From assembly GCA_048498035.1 (NCBI GenBank), contig JBEHYT010000018.1, positions 1 through 64,000 of the forward strand: DNA of 64,000 nucleotides, read 5' to 3'. Positions 48,338 to 57,782 of the stretch are shown piece by piece. The translations under genes and the position numbers were made by a program. Position 1 is the first letter of the stretch; the number at the start of each line of letters is the position of its first letter. The DNA is from CADEDV01 sp048498035. Its GTDB lineage: Bacteria > Bacteroidota > Bacteroidia > Chitinophagales > Chitinophagaceae. Under the pieces are notes generated by a model. The model was not told the DNA's origin. It worked only from the letters and a program-made list of their open reading frames with translations, and searched no databases.

Positions 48338-50299
48338 ATGAAATATTACCTGCGCCACCAGGCAGCTTTTATTATTTTGTTTTTGCTTTCAACCGGCGCT
48401 ACCGCGCAAACGAATACCTATATTCTCAACGGAGCCGCATCTCAAAATTCCTGCAACTGCTATACACTTACACCGGCATCGCCCACCCAAAGCGGGAGCG
48501 TATGGAATGCCAACAAAATAAACCTCAACCTTCCCTTTGATTATATCTTCAACGTATTCCTGGGATGCGCAGACGGCACCGGTGCCGACGGCATCGTATT
48601 CATGCTTCAACCGATCAGCACCAGCGTTGGCACTACCGGTGAAGGAATGGGATTTGAAGGAATATCACCCTCAATCGGTATCAGCCTCGACACCTGGCAG
48701 AATACAAACCGGAATGATCCGGCTTATGATCACATCAGCATCCAGGCCAACGGCGTTATAACACACGGCAGTGACCTGGCCGGCCCAATACAGGCATCCG
48801 CATCCAGCGATAATATTGAAGACTGCCAATGGCATACACTCCGGATTGCATGGGATCCTGTGAACCAGTCGCTGTCAACCTATTTCGACGGACAATTCCG
48901 CCTCGAAGCGAGAATTGACCTGGTAGGAACTATCTTCAACAATGACCCGATGGTATTCTGGGGTTTTAGCGGTGGAACCGGCGGCTCGTATAACCTGCAA
49001 CAGTTTTGCACCGCGTTAAATCCCAACTACCAAACCGATGCCAGCAATAATGCGGTCTGTCTCGGCACACCGGTTTCGTTTTCTAATAGCTCCGAATCCT
49101 TCGCGCCCATTGCAACTTATTATTGGGATTTAGGTGATGGCACGACATATACAATACCAAATCCTCCGCCGCATCTGTATGCAACCCCGGGACTTTATCC
49201 AGTTAAACTGGCAATTACCGGTTTGGATGGATGTAACAGCGATACATTGCGGAAAACAATTGCCGTGGGTGATTTTCCCGTGGCCGACTTCGAAATTGCC
49301 GATACCTGTGCAGGCAAAGCGCCGCGACTGGCCGATGCATCACAAGTGCAGGTAGGTTCTATTAACAGTTGGAACTGGACATTAGACGGTGTGCCGTACT
49401 CGCAGGCGCAACTGCCGCAGCTGAACGGTCTTACAGCCGGCAACCACCGGCTGGATCTTTCGGTAGAAAGTAACTACGGTTGTGCGTCGTCGTTAATTTC
49501 GAAAAATTTTAGCATTGAGCCGCGACCTGAGATCACCGCATCCGGCATTTCGCCTTGTGTGGGCGACCCTGCACAGCTACAGGCCAGCCAGTTGGACCAG
49601 GCAACCACCATCACTTCCTGGGATTGGTCTTTTGGCGACAACAGCGTTGGTACCGGGGATGTAGTACAACACGTTTACCCGGACGCTGTTACTTATCAGG
49701 TGAGTGTGGCAGCTACAAGCAACCAGGGATGTGTGTCTGACCCGGTAACCCTGCCTATATCACCAATCCGGGTTATTGCTAACGCCGGTAATGATACCAT
49801 CGTGGTATTCGGAGATCCTTACAGGTTGCAGGCTTCCGCTTCGCGGAGCGATGGGAACATTACAAACATGTCTTACAACTGGCAACCGGCTACGGACCTG
49901 GATGATCCGCAGTTATTGCAGCCAATTGCCACTCCGCAAAATGATATCGACTACCAACTGACTGTTTCGACCCCGGAAGGATGTGTGGCAAACGACGCAC
50001 TTCATATCACAGTTTTTAAAGGCTCAGCGGTGTATGTGCCAAAAGCATTTACGCCAAACCAGGACGGGCTCAATGACCGGATAAAACCGTATTACATTGG
50101 CATCACCAAACTTGCGTATTTCACGGTATTTAATCGCTGGGGCGAAAAAGTCTTTTCTACCACAGACCTGAATGCGGGATGGAACGGTATTTATAAAGGG
50201 ATAAGTCAGCCAACAGGGGCTTATGTGTGGATGCTGGAGGCAACTGATTTCGTTGGTAAACAGTACAAACTAAAAGGCACGACCACCCTGATCAGGTAA
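48338..50299 (+). CDS. Secreted L-type lectin/PKD protein with type B T9SS sorting domain
   Basis: A 653-residue secreted or surface protein starting 16 bases after lipA. After a signal peptide (about 1-24) comes a legume-lectin-like domain (about 35-225; GADGIVFMLQP, SIGISLDTWQNT, WHTLRIAWDP). Then PKD-like domains (YYWDLGDGTTYTIPNPPPHLY; WDWSFGDNSVGTGDVVQHVY) and a C-terminal gliding-motility (CHU_C) type B sorting domain (TPNQDGLNDRIKPYYIG, FNRWGEKVFST). It is probably bound to the cell surface, and the lectin domain suggests glycan binding. Confidence 0.9.
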   Translation: MKYYLRHQAAFIILFLLSTGATAQTNTYILNGAASQNSCNCYTLTPASPTQSGSVWNANKINLNLPFDYIFNVFLGCADGTGADGIVFMLQPISTSVGTTGEGMGFEGISPSIGISLDTWQNTNRNDPAYDHISIQANGVITHGSDLAGPIQASASSDNIEDCQWHTLRIAWDPVNQSLSTYFDGQFRLEARIDLVGTIFNNDPMVFWGFSGGTGGSYNLQQFCTALNPNYQTDASNNAVCLGTPVSFSNSSESFAPIATYYWDLGDGTTYTIPNPPPHLYATPGLYPVKLAITGLDGCNSDTLRKTIAVGDFPVADFEIADTCAGKAPRLADASQVQVGSINSWNWTLDGVPYSQAQLPQLNGLTAGNHRLDLSVESNYGCASSLISKNFSIEPRPEITASGISPCVGDPAQLQASQLDQATTITSWDWSFGDNSVGTGDVVQHVYPDAVTYQVSVAATSNQGCVSDPVTLPISPIRVIANAGNDTIVVFGDPYRLQASASRSDGNITNMSYNWQPATDLDDPQLLQPIATPQNDIDYQLTVSTPEGCVANDALHITVFKGSAVYVPKAFTPNQDGLNDRIKPYYIGITKLAYFTVFNRWGEKVFSTTDLNAGWNGIYKGISQPTGAYVWMLEATDFVGKQYKLKGTTTLIR

Positions 50300-50325
50300 T
50301 CGCGCCTTGCATGATTTTTAGTAGA

Positions 50326-51294
50326 TCAACTCTGCCATACCAGCGCGCTTGCGCCAAGAATTGCAGCGTCAGATTCCCGCAAATGACTAATGAGCAGCTT
50401 CACTTTATTCTGGAATACTTTAATCAGGTTTTCTTCCATGTGATACCGCGTCGGCTTCAGGATATAATCACCGGCGCCGGTTAGTCCGCCAAACAATACG
50501 ATGGCCTCGGGGCTGGAGAACATGATGGCATTGGCCAGTGAAATACCAAGGATGCGCCCGGTAAATTCAAAAATGTCATGTGCAATTTTATCGCCTTTTA
50601 CGGCAGCTTCGTACACTGCTTTGGAGTCTAATTTGTCATCGGGGATCTCCCGAAGCAGGGAAGGAGCATCGCTGTTTTTAAGCATTTCCAGCGCGGTGTA
50701 GCGCACGCCAGTTGCGGATGCATAGGCTTCCAGCGGGCCCCGTTTGCCCGTACCGGGATGCAGACGTCCGTCGGGAATTACAATGGTATGTCCCAATTCA
50801 CCTGCAAAGCCGTCAGCTCCGTAAATGAGTTGCCCGTTGGCCACAATCCCACTACCTACACCGGTACCCAGGGTGATCATGATAAAATCCTTCATGCCTT
50901 TGGCGGCGCCATACATCATTTCGCCAATGGCGGCTGCATTGGCATCGTTGGTAAGCGTAACGGGCATATTGAATTTAGCCTCTATCAATTTGGCCAGCGG
51001 GATAACGCCTTTCCAGGGCAGGTTGGGAGCATATTCAATAGTGCCAGTGTAAAAATTACCATTCGGTGCACCAACACCCACGCCTTTGAAACGACCTTCA
51101 CCACCCGACTTTTCAATCAGCGGAACGATCGCGTCATGCAGATCATCAATGAAATTATGAACCTCGGGATGCGTTTTTGTCGATAATTCACCGTTAAATA
51201 AAAGATTTCCATCCCTGTCTACGATGCCATATTTAGTACCGGTGCCGCCGATATCGATTCCCACGGCCAGCGGCCCGTGAATTGCCTTCGCCAT
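50326..51294 (-). CDS. ROK family sugar kinase (glucokinase-like)
   Basis: A 322-residue ATP-dependent sugar kinase. Seen: phosphate loop GIDIGGTGTKYGIVD, the catalytic region LTNDANAAAIGE, the adenosine-site GTGVGSGIV and GELGH. The usual ROK zinc cluster CxCGxxGCxE is replaced by HPGTGKRGPLE, so no zinc site is expected. The start at 51294 (MAKAIHGP) gives a normal N-terminus. A FucP-type sugar permease gene lies 98 bases upstream on the same strand, so the two probably import and phosphorylate one sugar, most likely glucose. Confidence 0.9.
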   Translation of the reverse strand: MAKAIHGPLAVGIDIGGTGTKYGIVDRDGNLLFNGELSTKTHPEVHNFIDDLHDAIVPLIEKSGGEGRFKGVGVGAPNGNFYTGTIEYAPNLPWKGVIPLAKLIEAKFNMPVTLTNDANAAAIGEMMYGAAKGMKDFIMITLGTGVGSGIVANGQLIYGADGFAGELGHTIVIPDGRLHPGTGKRGPLEAYASATGVRYTALEMLKNSDAPSLLREIPDDKLDSKAVYEAAVKGDKIAHDIFEFTGRILGISLANAIMFSSPEAIVLFGGLTGAGDYILKPTRYHMEENLIKVFQNKVKLLISHLRESDAAILGASALVWQS

Positions 51295-51392
51295 ATTATA
51301 AATTAATCTATAAAAATTCAAAATGAAAGAGACAACTCAATGGTCTGAAGAAAATGTCTTTTTCTTTTTTGATGCGTTTCTCTATATCGTAA

Positions 51393-52844
51393 TTAATGCC
51401 CGCCGCCTCCTTCAAGATGGTCGTAATCGATTCCCTGGGATTTAAGTATTTTTTTCGCCTTAATGGCGTAAAACGCCAGGTAAGTAAAGCAAGCAACACC
51501 TACCAGATAAGACCATTGAATTCCAAGAAGATTATCTCCTGCCAAATAGCCTTGTAACAAACTGATAAATCCACCGCCCATGATCATCATGATCAAAAAA
51601 CTTGATCCTTCATTGGTATGTTTGCCCAGTCCGGCGATAGCTAACGTAAATATACACGGCCACAATGTAGAACAGAATAGACCTACGCTGATGAAAGCAT
51701 ATGCACTGACCATGCCATGAGATAACATCCCTACAAAAAGAGCAGTTATTCCACAAATTGAAAAAATTAAAAGTTGGCGTGCGGGATTTCCTTTACTAAG
51801 AATGTCCGCTGCGATCATTGCAAGAATCACAACCGCATAAATGAAAAAAGGTTGAATATCGTGTTTAGCAATTTGATTGATCAACAGGAACACTGCAAAA
51901 GCGATATATGGCATCAGGAAGCGCAAGACAGCTTTCGCGCCCTTGCCGATGTTAAATGCGCCAACAGAAGAAGTCCACCGGCCGATCATCAAGCTTGCCC
52001 AAAACAACGATACGAATGGTGCAATATTGTTGGTTGATGTTCCGGTGTGCTGTTTCATAAATTCCGGCAGGTTTGATGCCGTAGAAACCTCTACTCCCAC
52101 ATATACAAAAATGGCCACCATTCCCAGCACAAGCTGCGGATACTTCATAACACCAGAGCGATGAACTACTTTGTCTGGCGAAGCGGCTTCGTTATCAGCC
52201 ATTGCATCAAGGTTAATTGTGTTGGGAACGCTGGAGAATTTAAAAACAATTGCTGCAAGAAGAAATGCCGCACCCAGGATAAGATAGGGCACTTTTACGC
52301 TGCTAATGCTTGCTTCCGAACTGCTGGCTGTTACCGAGCCAAATATGGCAAGGCTCACGAGTATAGGACCAATCGTTGTTCCAAGATTATTAATGCCGCC
52401 AGCCATACTTAATCGTTGTGAGCCCTGTTTTGGATTGCCCATCACAATCGCAAGCGGATTAGCCGCTGTTTGTTGTAAGGAAAAGCCAAGACCAACGATA
52501 AATAAACCCGTGATCATAAGGCCAAAAGATGCCTGCTGGGCGGCCGGGTAAAACAATAGTGAGCCAAGGGCAGACACAACGAGTCCGAGGGCAATCCCAT
52601 TTTTATACCCAAGCCTGTTCAGGATATCACCGCCGGAAGCCTTTGAAATTAAAAAATAAATCAGTGATCCGACTGTGTAAGCTACATAAAAAGCAAACGA
52701 AACCATTTGTGACTGCCACTGCGCAAGGTTTAGTTTCTCTTTAAAAACCGGAATAAGGATGTCGTTAGAGGCAGCTACAAAGCCCCAGAAAAAGAAAACG
52801 CTGATGAGGACTCCGAACTGCGACCATTTAGTTTGTTGATTCAT
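51393..52844 (-). CDS. FucP-type sugar MFS transporter
   Basis: A 483-residue, 12-TM permease of the fucose/glucose/galactose:proton symporter group. Signature FFFWGFVAASNDILIPVFK near residue 17-35 and GFSLQQTAANPLAIVMGNP in the middle. I set the start at the ATG at 52844. It is likely co-transcribed with the downstream ROK kinase. Substrate specificity cannot be read from the sequence. Confidence 0.92.
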   Translation of the reverse strand: MNQQTKWSQFGVLISVFFFWGFVAASNDILIPVFKEKLNLAQWQSQMVSFAFYVAYTVGSLIYFLISKASGGDILNRLGYKNGIALGLVVSALGSLLFYPAAQQASFGLMITGLFIVGLGFSLQQTAANPLAIVMGNPKQGSQRLSMAGGINNLGTTIGPILVSLAIFGSVTASSSEASISSVKVPYLILGAAFLLAAIVFKFSSVPNTINLDAMADNEAASPDKVVHRSGVMKYPQLVLGMVAIFVYVGVEVSTASNLPEFMKQHTGTSTNNIAPFVSLFWASLMIGRWTSSVGAFNIGKGAKAVLRFLMPYIAFAVFLLINQIAKHDIQPFFIYAVVILAMIAADILSKGNPARQLLIFSICGITALFVGMLSHGMVSAYAFISVGLFCSTLWPCIFTLAIAGLGKHTNEGSSFLIMMIMGGGFISLLQGYLAGDNLLGIQWSYLVGVACFTYLAFYAIKAKKILKSQGIDYDHLEGGGGH

Positions 52845-53050
52845 AGCAATCGAAGAGTTTGATTTGATGATGCGCTCAAAATAAGCCAAATTTCAATGCT
52901 AATGAAAAACAACTGTTAGGACAGTACAGGATGGTCTCCTGCAACCGATTGCTGGTTCAGCCACCAGCTCTGCACCCTCCATGGCAAAAGAACACGCTCC
53001 TATCTTTTCAGCTCTCGAAAATCCTTGCGGCTTTTTTCCTAATTTACAGC

Positions 53051-54481
53051 ATGGAGATAATTCACGTAGCAGCAGAATGCTACCCGGTAGCAAAAGTGGG
53101 CGGACTGGGTGATGTAGTAGGCGCACTTCCCAAATACCAGGCAAAACTGGGCCACGTAGCCAAAGTGGTAATGCCCATGTACCGTACCCCATTCCTCTAT
53201 AAACATCAATGGGAACTGGTACATGAAGGCGGCCAGCAACTCGGTTCCCACTTCTTCCATTATAGCGTTATCCGTGAAAAAACAAATGAACTTGGATATG
53301 ATCTCTACCTGGTAGACATCAATGGACTTACCGACCGCGAAAAAGTATACGGCTATGAAGACGATACCGAACGCTTTGTGGCCTTCCAGATAGCCGTGTG
53401 CGACTGGATCAGCAAATGGCAACATAGCCCGGATGTAATCCATTGCCATGACCATCAAAGCGCGCTGATTCCATTTATGATGAAGTACTGCTATGCGTTT
53501 CGAAACCAGCTTGCCGACATCCCGAGCATCCTTACCATCCACAATGCGCAATACCAGGGATGGATCGGTTGGGAAAAATATTATTATATACCTGCATACG
53601 ATGCGCGGCACTGGGGTTTGCTCGACTGGGATCATTGCATCAACTCACTCGCCGCCGGTGTAAAATGCGCCTGGCGCGTAACCACGGTAAGTAACAGCTA
53701 CCTGGATGAAATGCGATCCGCTGCCAACGGACTGGAACAACTCTTCGGTTTTGAACAGGGAAAAAGTTACGGCATCCTGAACGGTATCGATACACAGGTA
53801 TGGAACCCCGCAACGGATTCGCTCATCAGCAAAACTTACGACCAGGAACTGGTAGAGAAGGGGAAACGGAAAAATAAGAAAGAACTGGCCGGCATGTTTG
53901 GACTGGACCCCGATAAGCCGCTGATCACATTTATCGGCAGGCTGGTAGGAGAGAAAGCTGCAGACCTGCTGCCCGAAGCCATCAGCCAGTCGATCTACCA
54001 GCACCACGGCAATGCCAATTTTCTCGTATTAGGCTCCGGCGATACACAGCTTGAAGACCGCCTGGATCACATGAAACACCAGTTTTCCGGTTACTACAAC
54101 GCTTATATCGGTTACAACGAACAACTGAGTCACCAACTCTATGCGGGGTCAGATTTCCTGCTGATGCCGAGTCGTGTGGAACCTTGTGGACTTAACCAGA
54201 TGTATGCACTTCGCTACGGAACCGTGCCCATGGTGCGCAGCGTTGGCGGATTGAAAGACACCATCACTGATTTTGGAGATTGGCAGGGATTTGGCATACG
54301 TTTCGACCAGGCATCGGTGGGCGATATCACCTACTCAGTAGGCCGCGCCATTGATCTTTATACCAATAAACCTGAACAATATTCCTGGATACGCCGGCAC
54401 ATGATGACCATCGATCATTCCTGGGACGGCGCCGCCGGGCAATACATCGAATTATATCGCGCCGCGCGCGGCGCGATATAA
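53051..54481 (+). CDS. glgA: Glycogen synthase (GT5)
   Basis: Transfers glucose from ADP-glucose to growing alpha-1,4-glucan. The 476-residue protein has the GT5 N-terminal motif K15-VGGLGDV, the HDHQ stretch (CHDHQSALIPF), and the C-terminal retaining-transferase motif PSRVEPCGLNQMYALRYG, TVPMVRSVGGLKDT. The start is the ATG at 53051, three bases after a TAATTTAC box. The final codons (about ELYRAARGAI) lie in a perfect 38-bp palindrome that includes the stop codon. glgC follows after one small gene. Confidence 0.95.
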   Translation: MEIIHVAAECYPVAKVGGLGDVVGALPKYQAKLGHVAKVVMPMYRTPFLYKHQWELVHEGGQQLGSHFFHYSVIREKTNELGYDLYLVDINGLTDREKVYGYEDDTERFVAFQIAVCDWISKWQHSPDVIHCHDHQSALIPFMMKYCYAFRNQLADIPSILTIHNAQYQGWIGWEKYYYIPAYDARHWGLLDWDHCINSLAAGVKCAWRVTTVSNSYLDEMRSAANGLEQLFGFEQGKSYGILNGIDTQVWNPATDSLISKTYDQELVEKGKRKNKKELAGMFGLDPDKPLITFIGRLVGEKAADLLPEAISQSIYQHHGNANFLVLGSGDTQLEDRLDHMKHQFSGYYNAYIGYNEQLSHQLYAGSDFLLMPSRVEPCGLNQMYALRYGTVPMVRSVGGLKDTITDFGDWQGFGIRFDQASVGDITYSVGRAIDLYTNKPEQYSWIRRHMMTIDHSWDGAAGQYIELYRAARGAI

Positions 54482-54485
54482 TTCG
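54448..54485. repeat. Perfect 38-bp palindrome over the glgA stop codon
   Basis: All 19 base pairs match, centred between 54466 and 54467, with an AT-rich outer part (CGAATTATAT) and a GC-only core (CGCGCCGCGC). It contains the TAA stop at 54479-54481. There is no T run after it, so simple termination is not the obvious role. Confidence 0.9.
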
Positions 54486-54583
54486 CAGGTAAGAATTAAA
54501 AAACGAACAGGGAAAAAGGAAAAAGACATTTTTAACGTGAATAGTACGTTGGTACGCAGAATTGACCGAACTATTTTGCGCTC

Positions 54584-54952
54584 ATGAGTAAACCGGACAA
54601 CGTGCTTGCCACTAAAAGTTTTGAATTTGCAGTTCGGATAGTGGATTTATATAAGTACCTTTTAGGGGTAAAACGCGAATTTGTTCTTTCCAGGCAGCTA
54701 TTAAAAGCAGGAACAGCAATTGGCGCGATGATCAATGAAGCCGAATTTGCGGAAAGTAGAGCTGATTTTATACATAAGTTTCACATCGCCATAAAAGAGG
54801 CAAATGAAACAGTATATTGGTTGCGGCTACTATTTCGAACCGGTTTTATAGATGAAAAAATACATGAGTCAATGCGGAAAGAAGGTTTGTCCCTTATTCG
54901 AATCCTGGGCGCAAGTCTTAAAACCTTAAAGAGCAAAACAAATAATTTTTAA
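54584..54952 (+). CDS. Four-helix bundle protein (S23/IVS-encoded family)
   Basis: A 122-residue helical protein of the four-helix bundle/S23 group: KSFEFAVRIVDLYKYL, then LSRQLLKAGTAIGAMINEAEFAESRADFIHKFHIAIKEANETVYWLRLLFRTGF. The fold is shared with proteins encoded in 23S rRNA intervening sequences and with retroelement accessory protein Avd. No reverse transcriptase or rRNA is nearby. Its base composition is visibly more AT-rich than glgA and glgC on either side, which suggests later arrival. Function unknown. Confidence 0.9.
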   Translation: MSKPDNVLATKSFEFAVRIVDLYKYLLGVKREFVLSRQLLKAGTAIGAMINEAEFAESRADFIHKFHIAIKEANETVYWLRLLFRTGFIDEKIHESMRKEGLSLIRILGASLKTLKSKTNNF

Positions 54953-55015
54953 CCTTTCACTGGTAAATTTTTAATTTCAATATTAAGCGACTGCGCTGCT
55001 TTGTAATTTTTTAAT

Positions 55016-56308
55016 ATGGCAATCCGAACTATCACCCACTCACGAGAAATCCTTTCCGTAATACTTGGCGGAGGAGCAGGATCACGTCTTTACCCATTAA
55101 CCGCAAGCCGCTCCAAACCTGCGGTACCCATCGCCGGGAAATACCGACTGGTAGACATTCCTATTTCCAATTGCCTCAATAACGGCATCGGGCGGATGTT
55201 TGTGCTCACGCAATACAATTCCGCCTCGCTCAACCGGCATATCAAAAATACCTACCACTTCAGCGCTTTCAGCAAAGCCTTTGTTGATATCCTGGCGGCC
55301 GAGCAAACGCCCGACAATCCCGCCTGGTACCAGGGAACAGCAGATGCCGTACGACAAGGACTGCGGCATATAGAACCTTTCGACAGCGACTATATCCTGA
55401 TCCTTTCCGGCGACCAGCTTTATCAAATGGACTTCGCCGAAATGCTCGATAACCATAAGGCGCTGGGCGCCGATATTTCCGTGGCCACCATTCCTGTGGC
55501 CCAGCGCGAAGCGCCGGAATTTGGGATTCTTAAATCAGACAGCGGACTGATCACTTCATTTGTCGAAAAGCCGAAGAAAGATATCCTGGCGGATTGGGTA
55601 AGTGATACCGGTGAAGAAATGGAGGCCGCCGGTCGCGTGTACCTGGCGTCCATGGGCATTTATATCTTTAATCGCGACCTGCTTTTTGATATGCTGCGGC
55701 ATGAATTTAAAGATGCCACAGATTTTGGGAAGGAGATCATTCCTCAGTCCATCGACAAATACAAGGTTGCCAGCTACCAGTATTCAGGATACTGGACAGA
55801 TATCGGAAATATTTATTCTTTCTTCGAAGCCAACCTGGAACTAACGAAAGACGTTCCGGATTTTAATATGTTTGATAATGAACGGACCATCTACACCCGT
55901 TCCCGTATGCTGCCACCGGCAAAGATCAGCGGCACCACGCTGGAGAAAACACTGATCGCCGAAGGATCCATTATCAACGCTTCGCGAATTGAACATTCCG
56001 TGATCGGCATCCGCTCCCGCGTAGGGCACGGCAGCACCATTGTCAGCACCTATATCATGGGTAGCGACTATTACGAAACCATCTCAGACATCGCACGGGT
56101 GCAGGAAAAAGGAATTCCGTTTTTGGGTGTGGGCGACCGCTGCTATATCAAAAATGCGATCCTCGATAAAAACGTCCGCATCGGCAATGACGTGCGGATC
56201 AATGGTGGCACACATCTCGACAACCAGGACCATGCACTCTTTACAGTAAAGGATGGGATCGTTGTGATCAAAAAAGGAGCCGTGATACCCAATGGATTCG
56301 TGATCTAA
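55016..56308 (+). CDS. glgC: Glucose-1-phosphate adenylyltransferase
   Basis: Makes ADP-glucose, the committed step of glycogen synthesis. The 430-residue protein has the nucleotide-binding GGGAGSRLYPLTASRSKPAVPI, the YRLVDIPISNCLNNG stretch, the catalytic-site YQGTADAVRQ, the glucose-1-phosphate site FVEKPK, and a C-terminal left-handed beta-helix (IEHSVIGIRSRVGHGSTI). It follows glgA and the S23-type gene. A TAATTTTT sequence just upstream may be a promoter. Confidence 0.96.
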   Translation: MAIRTITHSREILSVILGGGAGSRLYPLTASRSKPAVPIAGKYRLVDIPISNCLNNGIGRMFVLTQYNSASLNRHIKNTYHFSAFSKAFVDILAAEQTPDNPAWYQGTADAVRQGLRHIEPFDSDYILILSGDQLYQMDFAEMLDNHKALGADISVATIPVAQREAPEFGILKSDSGLITSFVEKPKKDILADWVSDTGEEMEAAGRVYLASMGIYIFNRDLLFDMLRHEFKDATDFGKEIIPQSIDKYKVASYQYSGYWTDIGNIYSFFEANLELTKDVPDFNMFDNERTIYTRSRMLPPAKISGTTLEKTLIAEGSIINASRIEHSVIGIRSRVGHGSTIVSTYIMGSDYYETISDIARVQEKGIPFLGVGDRCYIKNAILDKNVRIGNDVRINGGTHLDNQDHALFTVKDGIVVIKKGAVIPNGFVI

Positions 56309-56413
56309 TATCACAATTCAACGGTTTTCAGTGTTTTAGTACCCGGCCGGCAAAAGCTTTGTGTATTTGGTACATATTACATATCTTCCGGGTCAATACC
56401 TAAAACGATTGCT

Positions 56414-57778
56414 ATGTCCACTGCTTTTGCGGGTGCAAAACCCCGTTTAACCCTTTCCCAGATCATCAACATGAGCGTTGGTTTTTTCGGGATCCAGTTT
56501 GGATGGGATCTCCAGCGCGCCAATATGGGCAGCATTTATGAAAACCTCGGCGCTCACCCGGAATCCGTTCCACTTCTTTTCCTCGCCGCACCTCTTACCG
56601 GCCTCATCGTACAGCCTCTTATCGGCTATATGAGTGATCGTACCTGGCATCCCAGGTGGGGACGTAGACGGCCTTACTTTTTGGTTGGCGCCATTCTTAG
56701 CTCCATCGCCCTCGTATTAATGCCACAGAGCAGCATGCTCTGGATGGCCGCGGGCCTGCTTTGGGTGTTGGATACGTTTGGAAACGTTGCCATGGAACCG
56801 TTCCGCGCTTTTGTTACCGATAAACTCCCGGACAACCAGGTGAACCGCGGCTTTGTAATGCAAAGCCTCATGATCGGTATCGGCGGATTTATCGCATCCT
56901 CATTACCATTTGTACTCAATGAAGTTTTCCATAAAGAAAACACAGCAGTAAAAGGCTCCATTCCAGACAACGTAAAATGGTCTTTTTATATCGGTGCATT
57001 CTTCTTCCTCGCCGCAGTGCTGTATACCGTATTCACAACCAAAGAATATCCGCCGCCGGCGGAAATGGAAAAAAAGAACGATAAAAAAGGGCTGTTCAAA
57101 GAACTGGGTGAAGCGCTTCGTGAAATGCCTTCCCAAATGAAGCGCGTAGCGGTTGTCCAGTTTTTCACATGGCCGGGTCTCTTCCTGATGTGGTTCTACT
57201 ACGCACAGGCTGTTGCAATACACGTATTTCATGGGGTTGATGGCAATGACAAAGTTTTTGCGCATGGTCGCGACTTTGCCGGCCTCACACTCGGCTTTAG
57301 CAACCTGTACATCTTTGGTTTTTCATTTATCCTTCCCTTTATCGCCAATAAACTTGGGCGTAAATGGACCCATAGTCTCTGTCTCGTTTGCGGCGCCATC
57401 GGCCTTATTTCAGTAGGTGCAGTAACTCCGGAGCAACCTTATATGCTCTACGTTTGCATGGTTGGCGTTGGCATTGCGATGGCCAGCATTTTATCCATGC
57501 CCTATGCCATGCTCAGCGGCTCTCTTCCCCGCAACCGTGTAGGAATCTATATGGGCATCTTCAATTTCTTCATCGTATTACCCGAGATCATCGCTTCCCT
57601 GGGCTTTAAAGGAATAATGCGGGATGTATTGCACAACAACCGGCTGCTCGCCGTTCAATTGGGAGGAGGCCTTTTTCTGCTGGCAGCATTGCTATGCATT
57701 TTACTGGTAAAACAAAATCCCGCGCCAGACCCGGTGCTGGAAGAAAAAATTGAAATGGACGAAAAAAGATCAATCTGA
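56414..57778 (+). CDS. MFS sugar transporter (SLC45-like)
   Basis: A 454-residue, about 12-TM transporter. GFFGIQFGWDLQRANMGSIYE and the loop SDRTWHPRWGRRRPYFLVG match the sucrose/maltose SLC45-like group. A short charged loop sits between halves (KKNDKKGLFKELGEALREMPSQMKRV). It is co-transcribed with the GH13 gene, which starts four bases after its stop, so it likely imports maltose or maltodextrins. Confidence 0.9.
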   Translation: MSTAFAGAKPRLTLSQIINMSVGFFGIQFGWDLQRANMGSIYENLGAHPESVPLLFLAAPLTGLIVQPLIGYMSDRTWHPRWGRRRPYFLVGAILSSIALVLMPQSSMLWMAAGLLWVLDTFGNVAMEPFRAFVTDKLPDNQVNRGFVMQSLMIGIGGFIASSLPFVLNEVFHKENTAVKGSIPDNVKWSFYIGAFFFLAAVLYTVFTTKEYPPPAEMEKKNDKKGLFKELGEALREMPSQMKRVAVVQFFTWPGLFLMWFYYAQAVAIHVFHGVDGNDKVFAHGRDFAGLTLGFSNLYIFGFSFILPFIANKLGRKWTHSLCLVCGAIGLISVGAVTPEQPYMLYVCMVGVGIAMASILSMPYAMLSGSLPRNRVGIYMGIFNFFIVLPEIIASLGFKGIMRDVLHNNRLLAVQLGGGLFLLAALLCILLVKQNPAPDPVLEEKIEMDEKRSI

Positions 57779-57782
57779 GCGT

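Noticed and set aside
54584..54952. Avd-like accessory gene of a diversity-generating retroelement
   Set aside because: No reverse transcriptase, template repeat or variable-target gene is seen around it; only the four-helix fold is shared.
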